Positions 1-8,777 of a DNA stretch of 64,000 bases are shown here, piece by piece; position 1 is the stretch's first letter, and the number at the start of each line of letters is the position of its first letter. A program made the translations under genes and the position numbers. This stretch comes from an uncultured Tropicimonas sp. GTDB taxonomy: Bacteria > Pseudomonadota > Alphaproteobacteria > Rhodobacterales > Rhodobacteraceae. The notes beneath the pieces were generated by a model that saw nothing but the letters and a program-made list of their open reading frames with translations, ran no database searches and was not told the DNA's origin. Location: contig CANMIP010000001.1 of assembly GCA_947497945.1 (NCBI GenBank), positions 310,001 through 374,000 of the forward strand, given 5' to 3'.

Positions 1-897
1 GAGCATGAGGAAGGGCGGGTCGAGGTTGGCGGCACGGATCCCGACCCGCGCAAGCATTTCCTGACGCGCTCGATCCAGCCGATGAATGCCGGCGGTTTCC
101 GGGCGGAGGTCGCGCGGCGGCTGGCCGCCAATCCGCAATATAACGGCGAAGCCTTCATCTTCATCCACGGTTTCAACAACACGATGGGCGACGGTGTGTT
201 CCGGGCGGCGCAGATTGCCTCCGATCTCGGGATCGAGGCGCTCCCGGTGCATTATGGCTGGCCTTCGGGCGGACATCCGCTGGGCTATCACTATGACCGG
301 GACAGTGCGCTCTTTGCCCGCAACGGGTTGCAGGAGCTGATCGAGGAAGTTGCGGCGGGCGGGGCGAAGAGCATCGTGCTGCTGGCGCATTCCATGGGCT
401 CGAATGTCACGATGGAGGCGCTCCGGCAGATGTCGTTGAGCGGACGGGGCCGGGCCTGGGACCGGATTGGCGGCGTGGCGCTGATGGCGCCCGATATCGA
501 TATCGACCTGTTCCGGGCACAGGCGAACGATATCGGTGGCCTGCCGCAGCCTTTCCTGATCCTTGTCTCCCGGCATGACTCGGTGCTGAGGCTCTCCGCG
601 CGCCTGAGCGGGCAGAGCGAACGGCTTGGGAATATCTCCTCGCTCGAGGAGGTCGCCGAGCTCGATGTGACCGTCATCGACCTGTCGAATTTCCGCGACA
701 CGCCGAATACTCATATGGCTGCGGTGTCCTCGCCGACGCTGATCAAGCTGGTCTCCGAATCCGAAATGGTCGCGGAGGCGTTCCGTTCCAACACCTCCGC
801 CCGGACGGGGCTGCTGCCGGGGACGATCCTGACAGTGCAGAACGCAACCGAGATCATTCTCGATCCAACCGGCGCTTTGCAGATGCTGGAGGAATAG
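1..897 (+). CDS. Alpha/beta hydrolase, DUF900 family (5' truncated by window)
   Basis: The reading frame is open from base 1, so the gene begins upstream of the window; an internal ATG lies at 82 but is probably not the start. The protein has an alpha/beta hydrolase core: an oxyanion-type segment with FIHGFNN, the nucleophile elbow LLAHSMGSN, and a late Asp/His region (SRHDSVL, then NTHMAA). This fits the DUF900 group of bacterial serine hydrolases, whose substrates are generally unknown. It ends 3 bases before the MFS transporter start, so the two are probably cotranscribed. The catalytic Ser is intact, so it is likely active, but no substrate can be named. Confidence 0.8.
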   Translation, partial: EHEEGRVEVGGTDPDPRKHFLTRSIQPMNAGGFRAEVARRLAANPQYNGEAFIFIHGFNNTMGDGVFRAAQIASDLGIEALPVHYGWPSGGHPLGYHYDRDSALFARNGLQELIEEVAAGGAKSIVLLAHSMGSNVTMEALRQMSLSGRGRAWDRIGGVALMAPDIDIDLFRAQANDIGGLPQPFLILVSRHDSVLRLSARLSGQSERLGNISSLEEVAELDVTVIDLSNFRDTPNTHMAAVSSPTLIKLVSESEMVAEAFRSNTSARTGLLPGTILTVQNATEIILDPTGALQMLEE

Positions 898-900
898 GCG

Positions 901-2148
901 ATGGGCGGTACGCGCAGCTTCCTGCGGGACAACGCGGCCTGGCTGTCGGCGGGTTTCCTGCTGACGCTGTCCTCGAGCTATGGGCAGACCTATTTCATCT
1001 CGGTCTTTGCCGGCGAGATCCGCGCGGCTTTCGGGTTGAGCCATGGCGGCTGGGGCGCGATCTATGCGCTTGGCACGCTTGGATCGGCGGTGACGATGCT
1101 CTGGGCGGGCACGTTGGCGGACCGGTTCCGGGTGCGGGACCTGGCGGTTATCGTGCTGCCCTGCCTGGCGCTGGCATGCCTGGCGATGGCGGCGGTTCCG
1201 GGGGTCTGGGCGCTGCCGGTGGTGATCTTCGCGCTGCGGCTGCTGGGGCAGGGGATGACCATGCATATCGCAGTCGTCGCGATGGCGCGGTGGTTCGTGG
1301 CCAGCCGGGGCAAGGCGCTGTCGGTGGCGCGGCTGGGGGTGACGCTCGGGGAATCGCTGATGCCGATCCTCTTCGTGGCCTTGCTGACGATGTTCGGCTG
1401 GCGTTCGCTCTGGGTGCTCTCGGCCGGGATGGCGCTGCTCGTGGTGCCGGCGGTGCTGCTGCTGCTGCGCAAGGAACGGGTGCCCTCGGCCGATGCCGAG
1501 GCCAGCTCCTCGCTCGGGATGGACGCGCGGCACTGGAGCCGGGGCGAGATGATGCGTAACTGGCTGTTCTGGGCGATGTTCCCGCTGATCCTCGGGCCGC
1601 CGACCTTCATCACCGTGCTGTTCTTCCACCAGGTCCATCTTGCCGAGATCAAGGAGATTCCGCATCTCTCCTTCGTGGCGCTGTTCCCGCTCTATACCGC
1701 CTGTTCGGTGGGGATGATGCTGGTGGCGGGCGCGGTCCTCGACCGGATTGGCACGGCGCGGCTGTTTCCTTTCCTGCCGCTTCCCATCGCGGTCGGTTTT
1801 CTCCTGCTTGGAAATGCTGGCGGCCTCGTCGAGATGGCGATTGGCATGGCGCTGATCGGGGCGACCTCGGGCGCGCATTTCACCGTGATCGGCGCCTTCT
1901 GGGCAGAGTTTTACGGGACACGGAATCTCGGGGCGATCAAGGCGGTTTCAACCGCGATCATGGTCTTCGGCTCGGCCTTCGGACCGGCCCTGACCGGCGC
2001 CCTGATCGACTTGGGATATGGATTGGACCGCCAGATGATGATGATCGGGGTCTATTTCATCGCCGCGGGCGGGATCACCTTCTTCGCGATCCGCAAAGCC
2101 GCCGCGCATCTACCGCCGCCGGGACAGGTAGACGTAATACGCCCCTGA
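901..2148 (+). CDS. MFS transporter
   Basis: This 415-residue protein is almost wholly hydrophobic, with about 12 predicted membrane helices and a central hydrophilic loop around residues 190-215, the layout of major facilitator superfamily carriers. The segment WAGTLADRFRVRD near residues 68-80 matches the conserved loop 2-3 MFS motif. The substrate cannot be read from the sequence. It follows the DUF900 hydrolase by 3 bases and overlaps the convergent Smr gene by 39 bases, so both genes use the same DNA for their C-termini. Confidence 0.85.
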   Translation: MGGTRSFLRDNAAWLSAGFLLTLSSSYGQTYFISVFAGEIRAAFGLSHGGWGAIYALGTLGSAVTMLWAGTLADRFRVRDLAVIVLPCLALACLAMAAVPGVWALPVVIFALRLLGQGMTMHIAVVAMARWFVASRGKALSVARLGVTLGESLMPILFVALLTMFGWRSLWVLSAGMALLVVPAVLLLLRKERVPSADAEASSSLGMDARHWSRGEMMRNWLFWAMFPLILGPPTFITVLFFHQVHLAEIKEIPHLSFVALFPLYTACSVGMMLVAGAVLDRIGTARLFPFLPLPIAVGFLLLGNAGGLVEMAIGMALIGATSGAHFTVIGAFWAEFYGTRNLGAIKAVSTAIMVFGSAFGPALTGALIDLGYGLDRQMMMIGVYFIAAGGITFFAIRKAAAHLPPPGQVDVIRP

Positions 2149-2727
2149 GCCGCCATGGCTGATATGGGCGTCTGTCACCTGCAGGACCAGCGCGCCGAGC
2201 GGGGCGAGCTGGAGCCAGTGCGGAACCTGGTTTCGCAACACGCCACGCGGTGTCGGGATCGGGCCGTCATCATCGCGGAACTTGCCCGGGCCAAGCCCCT
2301 TGCCGGTGACGACGAGGACGAGGCGGCAGCCATCGGTGCTGGCGGCCATGATGAAACGCGCCAGCGCGGAATGTGCCGTGGTCATGGTCATGCCGTGCAG
2401 GTCGATCTTGCGCTCGGGGCGCAGCTTGCCCTTCTTCATCTTGCCGAAAGTCTTGCGGTCCATGCGGACGGGCTGGGCGGAGAGGCGTTGCTCCAGTGTG
2501 TGGGCGAGGTCGTGGCCCTTGGAGGTGTCGTAGCGCGCGGACTGGCCGACGCGGAAGGGGGCGAGGACCGCGGAGCTCGGTTGGGTCCGCTTTTGGGGCA
2601 GTTTGAGGGGTTTGGGCTCCGGGTCCGGCGCGGGTTTGCGCCTGCCCGGGTGCATCGGATTGGTGGAGCGGGCGACCTGGCCCCATATTGCCAGGTCATC
2701 CTCCGAGAGGCGCCGTTTGCGTGACAT
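2110..2727 (-). CDS. Smr domain protein
   Basis: The 205-residue protein has a basic, Pro-rich N-terminal half and a C-terminal Smr domain (about residues 105-205). The domain shows the hallmark IDLHGMT and the glycine loop VVTGKGLGPG. Smr domains are nucleic-acid endonuclease or binding modules, found at the MutS2 C-terminus and as stand-alone proteins. The gene ends inside the 3' end of the convergent MFS gene and lies 2 bases downstream of mltA, so mltA and smr look like one leftward operon. This Smr-MltA-Tim44 order recurs near alphaproteobacterial origins. Confidence 0.85.
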   Translation of the reverse strand: MSRKRRLSEDDLAIWGQVARSTNPMHPGRRKPAPDPEPKPLKLPQKRTQPSSAVLAPFRVGQSARYDTSKGHDLAHTLEQRLSAQPVRMDRKTFGKMKKGKLRPERKIDLHGMTMTTAHSALARFIMAASTDGCRLVLVVTGKGLGPGKFRDDDGPIPTPRGVLRNQVPHWLQLAPLGALVLQVTDAHISHGGSGAYYVYLSRRR

Positions 2728-2729
2728 GG

Positions 2730-3761
2730 TTATTCCTCGTCCACCATGGCAAAGGCGCGCTGGATGGGCATGAGGACGATCATGCGGCCGGGATCCCGGA
2801 TCTTGCCGGCGTCGAGGCCGGCCTGCGCGCCCGTGCCGAAGAAAATATCCGCGCGTTGCGCGCCCTTGATCGCGGAGCCGGTGTCCTGGGCGATCATAAG
2901 TCTGTGAATGGGCTCCGCGCCATCCTTCTCGACCCAGACCGGCGCGCCGAGCGGGGTGAAGGCCGGGTCCACAGCGACGGTGCGGCCGGCGGTGACCGGT
3001 CGGTTCATCGCCCCGATCGGGCCTTCCTTCGGATCGTTGCCCTTCACCTTCCGAAAGAAGACATAGGAGGGATTGAAACGGAGGAGCGCCGCTCCGTCGA
3101 TCGGGTTTCGCCGCACCCAGTTCTTGATGACCTGTGCGGAGACCTGATGCGCCTCGTAGATGCCCCGGCGGATCATTTCCTGTCCGATGGAGCGGTAATT
3201 ATGGCCGTTATGGCCGCCATAGCCGACGCGGAGCACCTGTCCGCCGGGAAGCTTGATGCGGCCGGATCCCTGGATCTGAAGGAAGAAGAGATCGACCGGG
3301 TCCTCGACCCAGGCAATCTCCAGGCCACGGCCCTCGAGCAGGCCCTGTTCCTCGATCTCGGCGCGGGTCGCCCATGGCTGTCCCTCGGGCACGTTGCGGG
3401 GGCGAACATAGAGGGGAACGCGGAAACGCGGGGTGCGGGTCAGCGATCCGCGCAGCTCCGGTTCGAAATAGCCGGTGAACAGGGCGGTCTCGTCGCCGCG
3501 GATCAGGACCGGCCGGAAGAAAAGTTCGAAAAAGCTGCGCCCGCCGCCTTTTTCCCGCGCGACCCGGCAAAGGCTCCGCCATTCGGGGTCTTTCGGGATG
3601 TCGCAGGTCTTGAGGAAGGTCTTGAGGGCGGCGGAATGGTCATCCTCCGCCCAGCCCTCGAGCTGGTCGAAGGAGAGCAATTGAAGGTCCGCCTCGGCAA
3701 TGGCCGGGCTCGCAGCTGTCAGAAGAGCCGCGAGAAGCGTCGCCCGGCCCGCCCGGGTCAT
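2730..3761 (-). CDS. mltA: Membrane-bound lytic murein transglycosylase A
   Basis: The product cleaves peptidoglycan glycan strands with formation of 1,6-anhydromuramic acid in the periplasm. The 343-residue protein begins with a signal peptide (MTRAGRATLLAALLTAASPAIAEA) and has the MltA domain (FTGYFEPELRGS, IQGSGRIKLPGG) followed by a C-terminal 3D domain ending around IAQDTGSAIKGAQRADIFFG, whose Asp residues form the active site. The signal peptide has no lipobox Cys, so it may be soluble rather than a lipoprotein as in E. coli. Its start overlaps the stop of the Tim44-like gene by 4 bases. Confidence 0.93.
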   Translation of the reverse strand: MTRAGRATLLAALLTAASPAIAEADLQLLSFDQLEGWAEDDHSAALKTFLKTCDIPKDPEWRSLCRVAREKGGGRSFFELFFRPVLIRGDETALFTGYFEPELRGSLTRTPRFRVPLYVRPRNVPEGQPWATRAEIEEQGLLEGRGLEIAWVEDPVDLFFLQIQGSGRIKLPGGQVLRVGYGGHNGHNYRSIGQEMIRRGIYEAHQVSAQVIKNWVRRNPIDGAALLRFNPSYVFFRKVKGNDPKEGPIGAMNRPVTAGRTVAVDPAFTPLGAPVWVEKDGAEPIHRLMIAQDTGSAIKGAQRADIFFGTGAQAGLDAGKIRDPGRMIVLMPIQRAFAMVDEE

Positions 3762-4426
3762 TCGCCAGTGGCCACCAGTTGCCAGTTCGGATCCCCGGCC
3801 CCCATGCGGCGGGCAAAGGTCCAGACATCGCGCTGGCGCTTGATCTCGGTTTCGGAGCCTTCCAGCACCTCGCCTTCGGCATTGCGCACGACCGAGGTCA
3901 GCTCGCCAACGAAGCGGACAGTGACCTCGCCCATCTCCGTGCCGGGGTCGAAATTCGCGCCGACAAGGGAAAGCTCGCGCACGCCGATGAAGCTCGCGTC
4001 CACCGACAGGCCCTGCTCCTCACGGTGCTGGAGCACCTGGGAAAAGGCATCATGGACATCGGGGCTGAGAAAACGCGCGACCTGTTCGATATCGCCATGT
4101 TCGAACGCCATGAGGATCATTTCATAGGCACCGCGCGCGCCTTGCAGAAATTCGCCGACATTGAAGGAGGGTTCGACCCGCTTCATCTGTGCCAGCGCAT
4201 CTGCGATCGGGCTGCCTTCTTCGGCATGGTCCGTTATGTCGTGGTCGACGCCGCCTTCGATCACTTCCAGATCCGGGCGCCCGGAGCGGCGGTCCGCCGG
4301 GCTTTCGTCCACAGGAAGGGGCGGCTTTTCAAAGCCTTCGCGGGTTCCGAGGACGGAACGAAGCCGCAGGATCAGGAAAATAGCGATCCCGGCCAAAACC
4401 AGGAGCTGGATCACGGCAGCACTCAT
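3758..4426 (-). CDS. Tim44/TimA-like membrane-associated protein
   Basis: The 222-residue protein has one N-terminal membrane helix (residues 4-23), a charged linker, and a C-terminal Tim44-like domain (about 85-222) with FLQGARGAYEMILMAFEHGD and a final WTFARRMGAGDPNWQLVATGE. In mitochondria Tim44 tethers Hsp70 to the import channel; bacterial homologues sit at the inner membrane with less defined roles. It precedes mltA in a leftward pair and starts back to back with the rightward fxsA gene, so 4427-4533 must hold both promoters. Confidence 0.88.
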   Translation of the reverse strand: MSAAVIQLLVLAGIAIFLILRLRSVLGTREGFEKPPLPVDESPADRRSGRPDLEVIEGGVDHDITDHAEEGSPIADALAQMKRVEPSFNVGEFLQGARGAYEMILMAFEHGDIEQVARFLSPDVHDAFSQVLQHREEQGLSVDASFIGVRELSLVGANFDPGTEMGEVTVRFVGELTSVVRNAEGEVLEGSETEIKRQRDVWTFARRMGAGDPNWQLVATGE

Positions 4427-4533
4427 TGAAATCCTCTTCTTTCGACTATGGGTTGGTATCGAGCCTTCACCGCACTTATGTAAGCGAGCAGGAAAGACAA
4501 GTCCACAAACACCCGCTCCTTCGGAGGAGGCTA

Positions 4534-5034
4534 ATGCTTCTGCTTTTGCTCTTCATCGCGGTTCCGTTGATCGAGATCGCCCTTTTCATTCAGCTTGGCT
4601 CGGCGCTCGGGCTTGGCTGGACCCTGCTGATCGTCGTGCTCACGGCCCTGATCGGGACCTGGCTGGTGCGTCAGCAAGGCCTTGCCGTGCTGTCGAAGGT
4701 CCAGAACTCGATGAATGAGATGAACGACCCGACGGAGCCGCTGGCCCATGGGGCGATGATCCTGTTTTCCGGCGCCTTGCTGCTTACGCCGGGCTTTTTC
4801 ACCGACACGGTGGGATTCCTGTTGCTGGTGCCGAAGGTTCGCGAAGCGATGTTCCGCTGGATCCGGTCGCGGATGGTTGTCCAGTCTTCGGCGAGTTTTC
4901 ATTCCGCCCAGTTCCGGTCCGGCCCGCAAAATGGTCGGAACCCGGGACCGAAGGACGTGATTGACGGCGAATTTCAGGAAATTCCCGAGGAACCGAGGCG
5001 GACGAAAGGTCCATCGGGCTGGACTCAGGATTGA
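4534..5034 (+). CDS. fxsA: FxsA family membrane protein
   Basis: An integral membrane protein of 166 residues with the typical FxsA profile: three or four helices at the N-terminus (LLLLLFIAVPLIEIALFIQ, then LGWTLLIVVLTALIGTWLV, then a later helix near GAMILFSGALLLTPGFF) and a hydrophilic tail. E. coli FxsA counteracts F-exclusion of phage T7; its cellular role elsewhere is obscure. I chose ATG 4534 because it follows GGAGGAGG at 4523-4530 and starts directly with the first helix; an in-frame ATG at 4426 would add 36 non-hydrophobic residues. Confidence 0.85.
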   Translation: MLLLLLFIAVPLIEIALFIQLGSALGLGWTLLIVVLTALIGTWLVRQQGLAVLSKVQNSMNEMNDPTEPLAHGAMILFSGALLLTPGFFTDTVGFLLLVPKVREAMFRWIRSRMVVQSSASFHSAQFRSGPQNGRNPGPKDVIDGEFQEIPEEPRRTKGPSGWTQD

Positions 5035-5098
5035 GGCGCCCGGCGTGGTCTGATAAGGCCGCAGCAAACCTGTGGAACAATCATTTCTGGAGACGAGA

Positions 5099-5626
5099 AT
5101 GTCCGACCAACCCACTGAAAACGGCGCATCCCCTGACGGCGCGGCGCAACAACCGCCGGCGCAGCCGAAGATGCAGGTTCTCGGGCAGTATATCCGGGAC
5201 ATGTCCTTCGAGAACATCGTCGCTCAAAAGGGCGTGAATGGCGAGGTTTCGCCGGATGTGCAGGTCCAGGTCAACCTGGATGCCAAGAAGCGCAGCGTCG
5301 AGAACCAGTTCGAGGTTGTCTGCAAGTTCAAGGTCGAGAGCCGCAACAAGGGCGAGGACAAGTCGCCGCTCTTCCTGCTGGAGTTGGAATATGGCGGTAT
5401 CTTCCTGATCGAGAACGTCTCGGAAGAGCAGCTGCACCCGTTCCTGCTGATCGAGTGCCCGCGGATGCTCTTCCCCTTCGTGCGCCGGATCGTCTCCGAT
5501 GTGACCCGCGACGGCGGCTTCCCGCCGCTCAATCTCGACAATGTCGATTTCGTCGCCCTCTACCGACAGGAACTGATCCGGCGGGCCCAGGCCGAGCAGG
5601 CCGCCAAGGCACAGCCCGACGCCTGA
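5099..5626 (+). CDS. secB: Protein-export chaperone SecB
   Basis: SecB binds unfolded presecretory proteins in the cytosol and delivers them to SecA. The 175-residue protein shows the family core (QYIRDMSFENI, VQVNLDAKKR, FLLELEYGGIF, LIECPRMLFPFVRRIVSD, GGFPPLNLDNVDFVALY) with Ala/Gln-rich tails. ATG 5099 follows GGAGACGAGA; an upstream in-frame start at 5072 is possible but lacks family similarity. It sits between fxsA and the convergent dnaQ, as in other alphaproteobacterial origin regions. Confidence 0.96.
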   Translation: MSDQPTENGASPDGAAQQPPAQPKMQVLGQYIRDMSFENIVAQKGVNGEVSPDVQVQVNLDAKKRSVENQFEVVCKFKVESRNKGEDKSPLFLLELEYGGIFLIENVSEEQLHPFLLIECPRMLFPFVRRIVSDVTRDGGFPPLNLDNVDFVALYRQELIRRAQAEQAAKAQPDA

Positions 5627-5668
5627 TCATAGTCCGGGCCGGGGACGTGCTCCCCGGCTCATCCGGGC

Positions 5669-6358
5669 TCAGGCTTCGAAAGATTTCCAGAGCGCGTCGT
5701 CCCCGAGGCTGTCCAGCAGCTTCGCATGGGCGGCGCGCTCTTTCTCTGTCAGCCGCGAGGGCAGGGGGGTCGGACGCGGTTTCGGACGCCAGGCCGTGCC
5801 CGCTGTCGCGCTGGCCTGCGCCGTCGTGGCGAGGGCGAAATCCGGTTGCCGGCCGCCGATGAGCTCGAGATAGACATCGGCCAGGATCTCCGAGTCGAGC
5901 AGGGCGCCGTGCAGGGTTCGCGACGAGTTGTCGATATTGAACCGCCGGCAGAGGCCATCGAGCGTGTTGTTGGAGCCGGCAAAACGTTTACGGGCCATTT
6001 CAAGGGTGTCGAGCGCCTGTGACAGCGGGAGCTGCGAGAGCCCGGCCCAGTCCAGTTCGGCATTGAGGAACTTCATGTCGAACGGGGCGTTGTGGATCAC
6101 GAGGACCGCGTCGCCGACGAAATCGATGAACTCTTTCGCGATCGCCTCGAAAGGCGGTTTGCTGGAGAGAAACTCCTCCGAAAGCCCGTGGATGTTGAAG
6201 GCTTCGATCGGCATGTCCCGGCGGGGATTGATATATTGGTGATAGGTGCGGCCCGTGGGAACGTGGTTCTCCAGCTCGACGCCGCCGATCTCGACGACAC
6301 GGTGGCCGTCAAACGGATCGAGGCCGGTCGTCTCCGTGTCCATCACGATTTCACGCAT
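5669..6358 (-). CDS. dnaQ: DNA polymerase III epsilon subunit (3'-5' exonuclease)
   Basis: Proofreading exonuclease of the replicative polymerase. All DEDDh motifs are visible: [10 protein letters not shown] (Asp7/Glu9) in Exo [13 protein letters not shown] in Exo II, and [14 protein letters not shown] with the catalytic His and Asp in Exo III. At 229 residues it matches the family, with a C-terminal tail after about residue 180 for alpha-subunit binding. Its start overlaps the stop of coaE by 8 bases, and coaE overlaps aroE, so aroE-coaE-dnaQ is a translationally coupled leftward operon running from maf. Confidence 0.95.
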   Translation of the reverse strand: MREIVMDTETTGLDPFDGHRVVEIGGVELENHVPTGRTYHQYINPRRDMPIEAFNIHGLSEEFLSSKPPFEAIAKEFIDFVGDAVLVIHNAPFDMKFLNAELDWAGLSQLPLSQALDTLEMARKRFAGSNNTLDGLCRRFNIDNSSRTLHGALLDSEILADVYLELIGGRQPDFALATTAQASATAGTAWRPKPRPTPLPSRLTEKERAAHAKLLDSLGDDALWKSFEA

Positions 6359-6944
6359 GTTTCTGCCTCAGCTCTTCTACGATGGATTGGACCTGTCTGC
6401 GTGCACCGGTGAGGGTTGAGGTGTCAATCACCAGATCGGCGCGGGCGCGTTTTTCGGCATCCGGCATCTGCTTGCCCAGGATCACCTGAAACTGCTCCGT
6501 TGTCATTCCGGGACGGTCCAGAACCCGGCGCCGCTGTTCGGACGGCGGGACGGAGACGACGATGACAAGATCCATCTGCGCGGAATTGCCCGTCTCGAAA
6601 AGGAGCGGCATGTCGAGCAGGAGGATCGGCTGCTGGCTGTTTGCGATGAACGCGGCCCGGTCCTTGGCGACCAGCGGGTGCACGACAGCTTCGATCTTGC
6701 GCAGGGCGGTGTCATCTTCGGCGATCCACTGCTTGAGCGCATGCCGGCTGACCGCGCCATCCAGGATGGCCTCCGGCCGGAGCGCGCGGAGCGCCTCGAC
6801 CGCGGCGCCTCCAGGCGCGTAGAGGCGGTGGACAGCGACATCTGCGTCCCAGACTGGAATTCCCTCGTCGGCAAACATCGACGCGGTGGTCGATTTGCCC
6901 ATGCCGATGGAACCGGTCAGGCCGATCAGGAAGGGTTTGGTCAT
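6351..6944 (-). CDS. coaE: Dephospho-CoA kinase
   Basis: Last step of CoA synthesis: ATP-dependent 3'-phosphorylation of dephospho-CoA. The 197-residue protein has the P-loop [12 protein letters not shown] (residues 8-19), the [10 protein letters not shown] lid/substrate segment near residue 33, and [12 protein letters not shown] near residue 108, all diagnostic for CoaE. The start overlaps aroE by 4 bases and the end overlaps dnaQ by 8 bases. Confidence 0.95.
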   Translation of the reverse strand: MTKPFLIGLTGSIGMGKSTTASMFADEGIPVWDADVAVHRLYAPGGAAVEALRALRPEAILDGAVSRHALKQWIAEDDTALRKIEAVVHPLVAKDRAAFIANSQQPILLLDMPLLFETGNSAQMDLVIVVSVPPSEQRRRVLDRPGMTTEQFQVILGKQMPDAEKRARADLVIDTSTLTGARRQVQSIVEELRQKHA

Positions 6945-7774
6945 GCGTCGAGAACCGCCCGGCGCAGTTCCTCATTGACCTCCGGGCGAAGGCCGAACCA
7001 GCGTTCGAAACCCGGGGCCGCCTGGTGCAACAGCATGCCGAGACCGTCGACGGTGCGGCAGCCACGCGCGGCAGCTTGCTCGAGAAAGGGCGTCCGAAGC
7101 GGTGCGTAGACGAGGTCGTTGACCACGGCGTCGGGGTCGATGGCGTCGAGCGACAGCTTGAATTCGGGTTTGCCGACCATGCCGAGGGAGGTCGTATTGA
7201 CCACTGTTGCGGCCCCGGCGAGCATCGGTCCGGCATGCACCCAGTCATGCACGGTGATCTTGGGGCCGAACTCGGACCGAAGCGCCTCGGCACGGCCGCG
7301 TGTGCGGTTGGTAAGGCGGATTTCAGGGGCGCCGGCGTCGAGCAGGGCCGTGACAATCGCACGGGCCGCGCCCCCGGCTCCGAAGACCGCTGCGGGACCG
7401 TCCTGGGCTTTCCATCCCGAGGCATTCTGTCGAAGGTTCGCGAGGAAACCATGCCCATCCGTGTTATCGGCATGGATTCGACCATCTTCGTTGAAAATCA
7501 ACGTGTTGGCAGCACCGATAAGCGCCGCGCGATCGGTTACGAGATTGGCCAGGGAGAGCGCGGCTTCCTTGTGCGGGATCGTTACATTGACCCCGACAAA
7601 GCCCATGCGGGGCAGGGTCTGAAGGACGTTTGCCAGATCCTCCGGGGCAACTTCCAGGGGTATGTAATGGCCGGCAATGCCATAGCTGCGCAGCCAGTGC
7701 CCATGCAGCCGTGGCGACAGCGAATGCCCGACCGGCGAGCCTATGACACCGGCGAGTGGAATCCGTTTGGTCAT
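6941..7774 (-). CDS. aroE: Shikimate dehydrogenase
   Basis: NADPH-dependent reduction of 3-dehydroshikimate to shikimate in aromatic amino-acid synthesis. Visible motifs are the substrate-binding [13 protein letters not shown] (residues 12-24), the catalytic Lys in [11 protein letters not shown], the NTDGHGF segment, and the nucleotide-binding glycine loop [12 protein letters not shown] followed by LTNRTRGRA. The length of 277 residues is normal. It overlaps maf by 4 bases at its start and coaE by 4 bases at its end. Confidence 0.95.
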   Translation of the reverse strand: MTKRIPLAGVIGSPVGHSLSPRLHGHWLRSYGIAGHYIPLEVAPEDLANVLQTLPRMGFVGVNVTIPHKEAALSLANLVTDRAALIGAANTLIFNEDGRIHADNTDGHGFLANLRQNASGWKAQDGPAAVFGAGGAARAIVTALLDAGAPEIRLTNRTRGRAEALRSEFGPKITVHDWVHAGPMLAGAATVVNTTSLGMVGKPEFKLSLDAIDPDAVVNDLVYAPLRTPFLEQAAARGCRTVDGLGMLLHQAAPGFERWFGLRPEVNEELRRAVLDA

Positions 7775-8367
7775 GTTTCAATCACTCCCTTGAGTGCAAG
7801 ATGATCCAACAACGGCAATAACGGAAGCCCGAGAACGGAAAAGTAGTCGCCTTCGATGCGGGTGAAGAGACGGCTGCCTTCGGCTTCGAGCTGGTAGGCG
7901 CCGACGCAATGGCGAATGTCGGACCAGTTGCGGGCAACATAGTCTTCGACATAGGCGTTCGAGAGCGCGCGCATCGTCAAGCGCACCGTGGCGACATGGC
8001 GCCAGACCACCTGGCCGCCCTCGATCAGAACGGCTGCGGAATGGAGGAAATGGGTCTGCCCGGACATGGAAAGAATCTGCTGGACCGCGTGCGCCTCGGA
8101 GCTCGGCTTGGCCAATGCCTGCTCCTGGAATTCAAGGATCTGGTCGCAGCCCAGAACCAGCGCGTCCGCCTGACGCGACGCGATCTTGAGCGCCTTGGAT
8201 TCGGCGAGGTGATCCGCCATGTCGCGCGGCGAAATCTTCTCGGCAGCCATCGCGCGGCGCAAGCTGTCCTCGTCGATGCGCGCCCGGGCCGTCTCGAATC
8301 TCAGCCCCGCATTGCACAGCAACTGGCTGCGGATTTCCGAGGCGGAGGCGAGGACCAGGTTCGACAT
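7771..8367 (-). CDS. maf: Maf family nucleotide pyrophosphatase
   Basis: A house-cleaning nucleoside triphosphate pyrophosphatase of the Maf/YhdE/YceF family, acting on non-canonical or methylated nucleotides. The 198-residue protein starts MSNLVLASASEIRSQLL, the usual Maf N-terminus, and has ADALVLGCDQIL with the conserved Asp and IEGDYFSVLGLPLLPLL at the C-terminus. I chose ATG 8367 rather than in-frame codons further upstream, because similarity begins exactly there and GAGGT precedes it. Its 5' edge borders the putative replication origin; one DnaA-box-like 9-mer overlaps the start codon. Confidence 0.92.
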   Translation of the reverse strand: MSNLVLASASEIRSQLLCNAGLRFETARARIDEDSLRRAMAAEKISPRDMADHLAESKALKIASRQADALVLGCDQILEFQEQALAKPSSEAHAVQQILSMSGQTHFLHSAAVLIEGGQVVWRHVATVRLTMRALSNAYVEDYVARNWSDIRHCVGAYQLEAEGSRLFTRIEGDYFSVLGLPLLPLLDHLALKGVIET

Positions 8368-8612
8368 GTGGACAACCTCGTGGACAAGCTTGGGGGTTTG
8401 ATCGGGAACCCTTGTGGCCGGTTTGGGACAGAAATGCCAGACTTGGGGACAGCTCCGCATTTCGGGTTCTGCCGGGGTGTTCGCTCCACCGTGGAGAAGT
8501 CGAGCTCGTGTCGCTGGACAGATTGAAGAGGGGTGATGTTTGCGGGAAGTTGCGTACAGGGTCGTCCACAGGCACATTCATTCAATACATTGAAATTAAT
8601 TTGTTTTTTGGG

Positions 8613-8621
8613 ATATTCACA
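8613..8621 (+). promoter_or_regulatory. DnaA-box-like 9-mer
   Basis: ATATTCACA differs from TTATNCACA only at the first base. It lies at the end of an AT-rich tract inside the putative origin. Confidence 0.35.
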
Positions 8622-8681
8622 GCCCTTGGATGGCTTTTGTGCTGATGTTTCGCGATGTGGGGGAAACGGGGGATGACTCGA

Positions 8682-8690
8682 TAATCCACA
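8682..8690 (+). promoter_or_regulatory. DnaA-box-like 9-mer
   Basis: TAATCCACA differs from TTATCCACA only at the second base. A GANTC site lies 3 bases before it and an AT-rich tract follows from 8709. Confidence 0.4.
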
Positions 8691-8777
8691 AATGCACAGG
8701 CCCTACATCAACAACATCTTTTATTTCTTTTCTTTTTATATTTAGGTGGCGCGAGCTGGTTTGACAGGAGAAATGCA

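Larger units (their letters stand above)
8368..8777. other. Candidate chromosomal replication origin (oriC)
   Basis: This is the only stretch of more than 300 bases with no convincing gene. Three 9-mers differ by one base from the DnaA box TTATNCACA: TTGTCCACA on the minus strand at 8367-8375, ATATTCACA at 8613-8621 and TAATCCACA at 8682-8690; weaker two-mismatch versions lie at 8379-8387, 8562-8570 and 8690-8698. Two AT-rich tracts (8574-8615 and 8709-8745) could be unwinding elements, and a GACTC (CcrM-type GANTC) site is at 8675-8679. Gene orientation diverges here, and maf-aroE-coaE-dnaQ-secB on one side with rho-mnmE-mnmG-rsmG-parAB on the other recalls the Caulobacter origin. The boxes are imperfect, so this is an inference. 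The stretch must also hold the hemJ and maf promoters. Confidence 0.55.
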
